Source: DAIRDK01 sp035403225 (lineage in GTDB: Bacteria; Bacteroidota; Bacteroidia; Bacteroidales; FEN-979). From it: a DNA stretch of 21,711 nt. Of this stretch, positions 1-9,000 are shown in pieces. The notes under the pieces were generated by a model that made no database searches, had not been told where the DNA came from, and saw only the letters and a list, made by a program, of their open reading frames with translations. Both the position numbers and the translations under genes were made by a program. The stretch lies in contig DAONET010000038.1 in NCBI GenBank assembly GCA_035403225.1, forward strand, positions 1 to 21,711. The letters are read 5' to 3'. The stretch's first letter is position 1, and every line of letters begins with the position of its first letter.

Positions 1-3000
1 ATCGGCAGCACCTCCGGAGTGTTTACCTGGACCCCGACCGAAAGTCAGGGACCCGGAAGTTATTCCTTCGATGTACAGGTGAGCGATGGATCACTGACAG
101 ACACAAAACACATCACCATCACGGTAAGCGACGTGAATGTGGCGCCCGTCCTGGCTCCCATCGGCAACAAGTTCGTTCATGAACAAGCCAATCTGACTTT
201 TACCGTTTCGGCGACCGACCAGGACATCCCGTCGCAAACGCTGACCTACAGCCTTGACGCGACTTCGCTGGCTGCCGGCATGAGCATCGACGGGTCCACC
301 GGCGCGTTCAGCTGGACGCCTTCGGAAAGTCAGGGTGGAATCGTTTATCCTGTAACGATCACCGTCACCGACAACGGCGCCGACCCCGCCAATCTGACGG
401 ATGCCGAAACGTTCAACATCACGGTGTACGATGCCGATCTCTATGTGAATGACGGTTCTGTCACCGGAGATATCTGGTGCAGCGCTGTAGGAAACGACGA
501 CAACCCCGGTACCGCCGCCGCTCCGTTACTGACCATCACAAAGGCTCTCACCGTCATTAACCCCGGGTACAAAATACAGGTGGATGCCGGAACATATGCT
601 GAACGGCTTATCATCGATAAATCCGTCAGCATGATTGGGGCAGGGGCTGACAAGTCCGTCATCGACGGCAGCAATAACGGCACCGTGGTGACCATTACAG
701 CCAATAATGTGACTTTCGATGGATTCACGGTACAAAACTCAGGGATGACAGGTTACGATGCCGGTATTCTCCTCGGAACTATAACCGGCCCCGGGACAGG
801 CATCGGAGTTACAGGATGTGCGATTCAGAATAACAAACTGACTACCAGTGCAAAAGGCATTGCTCTTGCTTTTGGCTCAGATAATGCGGTCAAGTCGAAT
901 ACCCTGTCGGGAAATGGTGACTGGAGCATCCTGTTGGCTGCTTCCACCGGCAATACTATTGAAGCGAATATTATTTCCAACAATGCCTTGAGCGGCATTT
1001 ACTTGGATAACCAGTCGGCCTTTGGCGGAAGTGATGTATCCCTGGGATCCACCAGTAACACCATTATGGGGAATACCATTTCCAATATAGCCGGCGGAGA
1101 ATCGCTGAACCTGGGTGAGAACTGTAACTCGAATATCGTCACCAATAATATCATTGATGGAGGATCTTACGGAATCCATATCTGGAGATCGAATGGCCAA
1201 ACCGTTTCCGGGAATACAATCCGGAATTTCATCATCCAGCCGGATCCCGACAAATCGGCGGTAGCCATCCGTATCCGGAACGGCCAGAACAACACCATCA
1301 CCGGGAATACAATCACATCTAATATGAAGGGTTTCGAGATTGTCGCCAATGCAGGTGAGCCCTATTGTACGGGGAATGTGATCCGGAAAAACAAGATCTA
1401 CGGCAACGGATCCGGCATCGATGCCTCTCCCTCCAACGGGAACTATATTGTCAATGCCGAGAACAACTGGTGGGGGAATGCATCAGGACCTTACAACACT
1501 CCGAACAACACTTGCGGAACCGGCAACAGCGTCACAGCGTATGTCGATTTCATGCCCTGGTACACCGATGAAGGCATGACAATACCGACCGGAGGAAACG
1601 GCAATCTCCTCGTTCACAATTCCAGCAAAAACACCTATTACTGCAAGATCCAGGATGCCATTGACGATGCAGAGGACGATGACTATATTTACGTATCCGG
1701 CGGGACTTTCACTGAGCACCTGGTTATTAACAAAACTTTGACTATCGAAAATGCTTCCGATGCACATCCCATTCTTGACGGAGGCGGGACAGGGACGGTT
1801 GTAACCATTTTAGCAGATTATACCATTTTCACCGGATTCGATATCCGAAATTCCGGGAAGGAGAGCGCCGATGCCGGTATCATGCTCGGAACCGTGACCG
1901 GCGAAGGACAAGGAACCGGGGTTAATTATTGCTTTGTCGAAAATAACACCCTGACAAATAAGGTAAAGGGTATTAAACTGGCCTTCAGCTCAGAAAATAA
2001 CATAAAAGGGAACACCCTGTCGTCAAACGGAGAATGGAGCATCCTGCTGGGAGCATCCTCAAATAATAACATCGAAAGGAACAGCATTTCCAACAATGAA
2101 ACCGGAGGCATTTACCTGGATAATGAGTCGGCCTTTGGCGGAACCGTGTACGATCAGGGCTCGAATAACAACACCATTAACCAGAATATGATCCTCGGCA
2201 TTGCCGGCGGAGAATCGCTGAACCTGGGCGAAAACTGTGACGGGAATAAGGTCACCGACAACACCATTTCCGGCGGGGCCTATGGTATTCATGTCTGGAA
2301 ATCGAATAACAATTATATCGAGTCCAACCAGGTGACCAACTTCAATACACCGCCAAAAACCGGCTATTCTGCGGTAGCCATCCGTATCCGGAACGGTCAG
2401 AATAATATTATCAAGAGTAACACGATCACCGGTAACATGAAGGGTTTCGAAATCGTGGCCAATGAAGCGCCTTACTGCATTGGAAATCAGATTTATAAAA
2501 ACAATATTTCAGACAACGGATCAGGTTTGGATGCATCCCCCTCCAATGGGAACTATTTTGTCAATGCCAGCAACAACTGGTGGGGTGATGACTCCGGCCC
2601 GTACAACAACCCGAACAACACCTGCGGAATCGGGAACAGCGTTACGGCATACGTTGATTTCATGCCATGGATCAGCAACCTCGCCTCCGGCGATACAACC
2701 TATAGCGGTGATAACGGCGACCTCCTCGTTTATAATACCATTAAAAACGCCTATTACTGTAAGATCCAGGATGCCATCAACGATGCGGCAGCCGGAGATC
2801 AAATTGAAGTGTCAGAAGGCACCTTCTCCGAACACCTCACCATCAACAAGAGCGTTGTTTTGAAGAACGCAGCTTCGGCCGTTCCGGTGATTGACGGCAG
2901 CGACAACGGCACCGTGGTGACCATTACGGCCAATGATGTGACTTTCGATGGATTCACCGTACAACATTCAGGGTTGACAGGTAACGATGCCGGCATCCTC

Positions 3001-6000
3001 CTCGGAACCATAACCGGCCTTGGGACAGGTACCGGAGTTTCAGGGTGTATCATTCAGCATAACATTCTGACTGCCAGTGTAAAAGGCATTGCTCTTGCCT
3101 TTAGTTCAAGGAATACCGTCAAGTCGAATACCCTGACAGGCAATGGTGACTGGAGCATCCTGTTGGGGGCCTCCACGAACAACACCCTTGAAACGAATAA
3201 CATTTCCAGCAACACCTCCGGCGGCATTTACCTGGATAACCAATCGGCCTTTGGCGGAAGTGATGTATCCCTGGGATCCACCGGAAATACCATTACGGGG
3301 AATACCATTTCCAATATAGCCGGCGGAGAATCGCTGAACCTGGGGGAAAACTGCAACTCGAATTTAGTCACCAATAATATCATTGATCGCGGATCTTACG
3401 GAATCCATATCTGGAAATCGAATGGTCAAAACGTTTCCGGGAATACGATCCGGAATTTCACCATCCAGCCGGATCCCGACAAATCGGCGGTAGCCATCCG
3501 TATCCGGAACGGCCAGAATAACATCATCACCGGGAATACAATCACATCTAACATGAAGGGTTTCGAGATTGTCGCCAATGCAGGGGAAACCTATTGCACG
3601 GGGAATGAAATCCATGGAAACAAGATCTACGACAACGGATCCGGCATGGATGCCTCTCCCTCCAACGGAAACTATATGGTCGATGCCGGGAACAACTGGT
3701 GGGGAAATGCTTCAGGACCTTACAACACTCCGAACAACACTTGCGGAACCGGCAACAGCGTCACGGCGTATGTCGACTTCCTGCCCTGGTATACGGATGA
3801 AGCCATGACAACCCCGACCGGCGAAAATGGCGATCTCCTCGTTCACAATAGCAACAAAAACACCTATTTCTGTAAGATCCAGGATGCTATTGATGACGCT
3901 GACGCGGGGAATACCCTTGAAGTAGCGACCGGAACCTTCTCCGAGCATCTCACCATCGGCAAGAGTATCGTATTGAAGAACGCAGCTTCGGCCGTTCCCG
4001 TCATTGACGGCAGCAAAAGCGGCACTGTAGTAACCATCACGGCCAATAATGTGACTTTCGATGGATTCACGGTACAAAACTCAGGGTTGACAGTTAACGA
4101 CGCCGGTATTCTCCTCGGAACCATAACCGGCCCCGGGACAGGCGTCGGAGTTACAGGATGCGCGATTCAAAATAACAAACTGACAACCAGTGTGAAAGGC
4201 ATTGCTCTTGCCTTTGGTTCAGCTAATACGGTCAAGAGGAATACCCTGACAGGCAATGGCGACTGGAGCATCCTGTTGGCGGGTTCCAACGGCAATACCC
4301 TTGAAGCGAATATTATTTCCAACAATGCCTTGAGCGGCATTTACCTGGATAACCAGTCAGCCTTTGGCGGAAGTGATGTATCCCTGGGATCCACCGGAAA
4401 TACCATTACGGGGAATACCATTTCCAATATAGCCGGCGGAGAATCGCTGAACCTGGGAGAAAACTGCAACTCGAATTTTGTCACCAATAATATCATTGAT
4501 GGCGGATCGTACGGAATCCATATCTGGAGATCGAATGGCCAAAACGTTTCCGGGAATACGATCCGGAATTTCACCATCCAGCCTGGTCCCGCCAAATCGG
4601 CGGTAGCCATCCGTATCCGGAACAGTCAGAACAACACCATCACCGGGAATACAATCACTTCTAATATGAAGGGTTTCGAGATTGTCGCCAATGAAGGTGA
4701 GACCTATTGCACGGGAAATGAAATCCATGGAAATAAGATCTACGCCAACGGATCAGGTTTGGATGCATCCCCCTCCAACGGTAATTATTTTGTCAATGCC
4801 AACAACAATTGGTGGGGGGCTCCTTCCGGTCCGGCACATTTATCCAATCCTTGCGGGACGGGCAATTCCGTCACCGATTATGTCACTTTCGATCCCTGGT
4901 ACTTCCAGGACGGCATGTCCACGCTGAATACGCTGCCTGCTGTGACCATTGATCCGGTAGCTGATATTTCCACTGTCACGGCTACCCCTGTGGTCATAGC
5001 CGCCACGGCACATTATCCTGCCGCCACGGGCATCATCGAGCCGACAGTATTCACCGACGCGTATGTTTCTACTTCGGGGGCGTTCCCTGCCGGGTGCACC
5101 ATCATCAACGTGAGCTTGCAATCAGGCACCGGGACACCGATCATACTCCCGGCCAACTTCACCCCCGCCGGTTCCGGCTTCTACCTGACGGATATTTTAC
5201 CTCAGGCCTTGCCACTGGCAGCTTTCATGGGTAAAGATGTCACCTGTACCTTCACGATGACCGGAGCCACCAGCGCTACCACCATCCCGTTGACCGTACA
5301 GTTTGTGACGTATCAGAACAAGGCCACCGGCTGTATCTCATCCATCGGCCAACCTGAATCGTTCTCCCTCAACTTCAATGACGAGCATTTCGCGCTGAGC
5401 GCTTCCGGCAACCAGATCTGTAACAACACCTATTCTTTCTCCTGCACCAACGCGTATCCGGCGATCATCAACCTCACACCCGCCATCCTGAATGATGCGA
5501 GGATCTCATCCGACATACCCATCCCGGCCGGCACTTCGATCGCCTGGAGTTACAGCAGTCTCAAGGGAACCTTCTCCGGTACCTATTCCCTGACCACCGC
5601 GGCTTCTTCCCTCCTCTTCTCCACCATGACCGGATTGAATCCTCCGTTGATGGCTGAAAACGGGTTGACCGAAGCATGGAATTTCACCCTCTCGGGAGAG
5701 GATCTCGGTGACAACACGTACAACCTTACGGTTGATGCTTTTGCCAAACTTAACGGCATCACCTATATCTATAATACCAACACACTGAAGATGTTGACCG
5801 GCCCGATCACCACGGCGCCTGTCATGACAGCATGCCCCGGTCAGCTGATCGAGGTCCCCATCACCGTCAGCGGCTTTACGGGGACGGCTGTTTCGCTGAC
5901 CTTAGCGTATGACCCGACGGTGATGACCTTCCATTCCTTTAAGAACGGCACCGTTCAGTTCACCTCCACGGAGGTCTTGGCGAATGAATCAGGGACATCA

Positions 6001-9000
6001 GCCTTCCTCAGGATCGGCCATATGATGTCATCCGCACCGGTTTCCTCCGGAACATTGATTACGTTGTATTTCAATTATACGGGCGGAAATACTGCGTTGA
6101 CCTGGGATGATACGTACGACTGGTGGTGCGAATACGCAGATGCCGATTACCAGGCCTTCTGCGATGATCCGACCCACACCTACTATGTCGACGGGACGGT
6201 GATTGCCGCAGATGTTCCGGTTATTGTTTATGTAGATGACGACTTTGGTCCCACAACCCCGGGATGGCTCTGCGATCATTTCAAGACCATCCAGGAAGGG
6301 GTAGACCGGGTCGAATTTCCGGACGGCGTCAACACCGGTACCGTTAATGTCGCTGAAGGCACGTATCCCGAGCAGGTGACGATTCACGAGAACATCACCT
6401 TGTCGGGCGCATCCGCCGCGACGACTTTTGTCAAAGCGCCTGCCGATCAGAGCCAATGTGTAGCCGGCATCACCGGAGTTGGCCTAAACTGGCTAACCGA
6501 TTACCTGCTGGCAGCCTATCCGTCGGACTGGAACGGACCGACAGCTACCGGTACTCCGATCAGTGTGAAGGTATCGGGTATCACGTTCGACGCCAATCAT
6601 ACTTCTCATGACTGCGACCGCTATTCCGGAGTGTTCTTCGGATGCGTACAGGGTGCGGATTATCCGGATGCCGGACTGTTCGACTCTAAAGTTATCAACT
6701 TCAACACAGCCGATCCTTCAGCGACAGGCGTAAGGGTTCTGGGAGACAGCAAGCTGTCGGTCGCCGATTGCGATAACATCGAATACACCATCAACGGGAT
6801 CGCGGCTTACGGCGACCTGTCGGACGCCCCTGACCCGGATGTGCTGATGCATGACAATACGCTGGTCTGTACAGCGCCTTCTCTGACAGGGACCGAATAT
6901 GCGCTGAACATCTGCTATGGAGCTACAGGATCCATCACGGATAACACCGTCACCGATCCGGCCACTGACGGGATCCTGGTGAGCTCCTCCAACGGGGTGA
7001 CCATCACCGGGAATACGATCAGCAACCAATCAAACGGGATCATCCTTAATAATGCCAACAATTGTCAGGTCGGTACCGTTTCGGGAAGCCCCAATCTGAT
7101 CTCGGATTGTTCCAGTAATGGCATCTCCATGATCAATGCCAGCAACAACACGTTGCTCCGTAATTACATCTCAGGGATACATAGTGGCAACACTTCCACC
7201 CCGGGGAATTGCGGATGGGGTATCGGTCTGGAAGGGACTTCGTCGAATAACCAGATAGGCAATGGTTCAAAAGACGATTACAATGATCTGTCACAGTGTG
7301 ATGCAGGCATAATCTTTTATGGTACCGGAACAGGCAATAAAGCCAATGGCAATAAGATCCACGGTAACTCGCCCCATGGCCTGAACAATGTCGGCGGGGC
7401 AGTCATTGATGCCACCCGTAACTGGTGGGGCATCGAGAACGGACCTACGTTAGCGGATAACCCCTGCGGCGCCGGCGACGCCCTGACCAACGAGGCCAAC
7501 GTCACGTACGAGCCTTGGAAAAACGGCCTCCCGGCCTGGCTGGATGTGTATAAGCTGAACGCTTCTGCGGCGGTCACCACCTCCATCAACTGCAACGGGG
7601 GTATGGCCACCGTGACAATCACCGCATCCGGAGGGATGAAATTCAGTGGCACCAATTCGTATAGTTATACCTTCAACAGTGTTACCAACACCACCGGTAT
7701 ATTTACAGATATCCCTTCCGGCAACTATAGCTGGAGCGTTACCGATGACGAACCGTGTACCGTCAAGGGGACTTTATTTGTCCCGCAACCCGACATGCTG
7801 TCAGCGACGGTCGCTTCGACCATGGTTACCTGCTACGGAGCCGGCGACGGTACAATAACCGTCAGCAATCCCCTCGGCGGAAACGGTACTTTCGAGGTCA
7901 GCATTAACAACACCAACTGGTATTCGGTAACTGCCTCGACACCCCGTGTGTTCAACTCACTGCCTCCGGCAACTTATACGGTCCGGATCCGGGATGCTGC
8001 CAACACCGGATGCGTGATCGTTCTGGGTGATCAGATCATCAATCAGCCCGCATCCGCTTTATCCGCCACGCTCGCTTCGACCATGGTTACCTGTTACAAT
8101 GCCAACAACGGGACCATCACCGTCAGCAATCCCTCCGGCGGATGGGGCACGTATGAGGTCAGCATCAACAACGCCGACTGGCACTCTGTTTCCGGTACAG
8201 CTCCCTATGTGTTCACGGCCCTGTCGCCGATATCATATACCGTGCAGATCCGGGATGCAGCCCACACCGGTTGTATCACCACCCTTGGTACGATAACCAT
8301 CACACAGCCCAATATTCTTACCGCCTTCGTCGGGACCTCCATGGTCACCTGTTTCAATGCCAGCAACGGAGCCATCACGGTCAGCAACCCAACGGGAGGA
8401 TACGGGACTTACGAAACAAGTATCAACGGGACCGACTGGTTCACCGTAGTGTCCGGGTCAAGTTATATCTTCACCTACCTGGCGCCAGCCACCTATTCCG
8501 TTTACTTGCGCGATAAGGCCAATGCAACCTGCGAGATCAATCTTGGTGCCCATACCATCACTCAACCCGTCGTTCTCTCGGCATCGGTTACTTCGACCCC
8601 GATCACTTGCTACAATGCCAACAACGGGACCATCACCGTCAGCAATCCTGCGGGAGGATACGGGACATACCAGACAAGTATCAACGGGGCACAGTGGTCC
8701 ACCGTTACCACCGCCACACCGCATGAGTTCTTGGGCCTTTCCCCGGGGACTTACACGGTACGGATACGAGATGCTGCCCACACAGGATGTGTGATCATCC
8801 TTGGGGATCAAACCATCACTCAACCAGCCATCCTTTCGGCATCCGTTGCTTCGACCATGGTTACCTGTTTTAATGCCAACAACGGAACGATCACGGTCAG
8901 CAGCCCGACCGGCGGTTACGGCACCTACGAAACAAGTATCAACGGGACTGTCTGGTTCACAGTAGAGGCTTCGTCAAATTATATCTTTACCGACCTGGCG

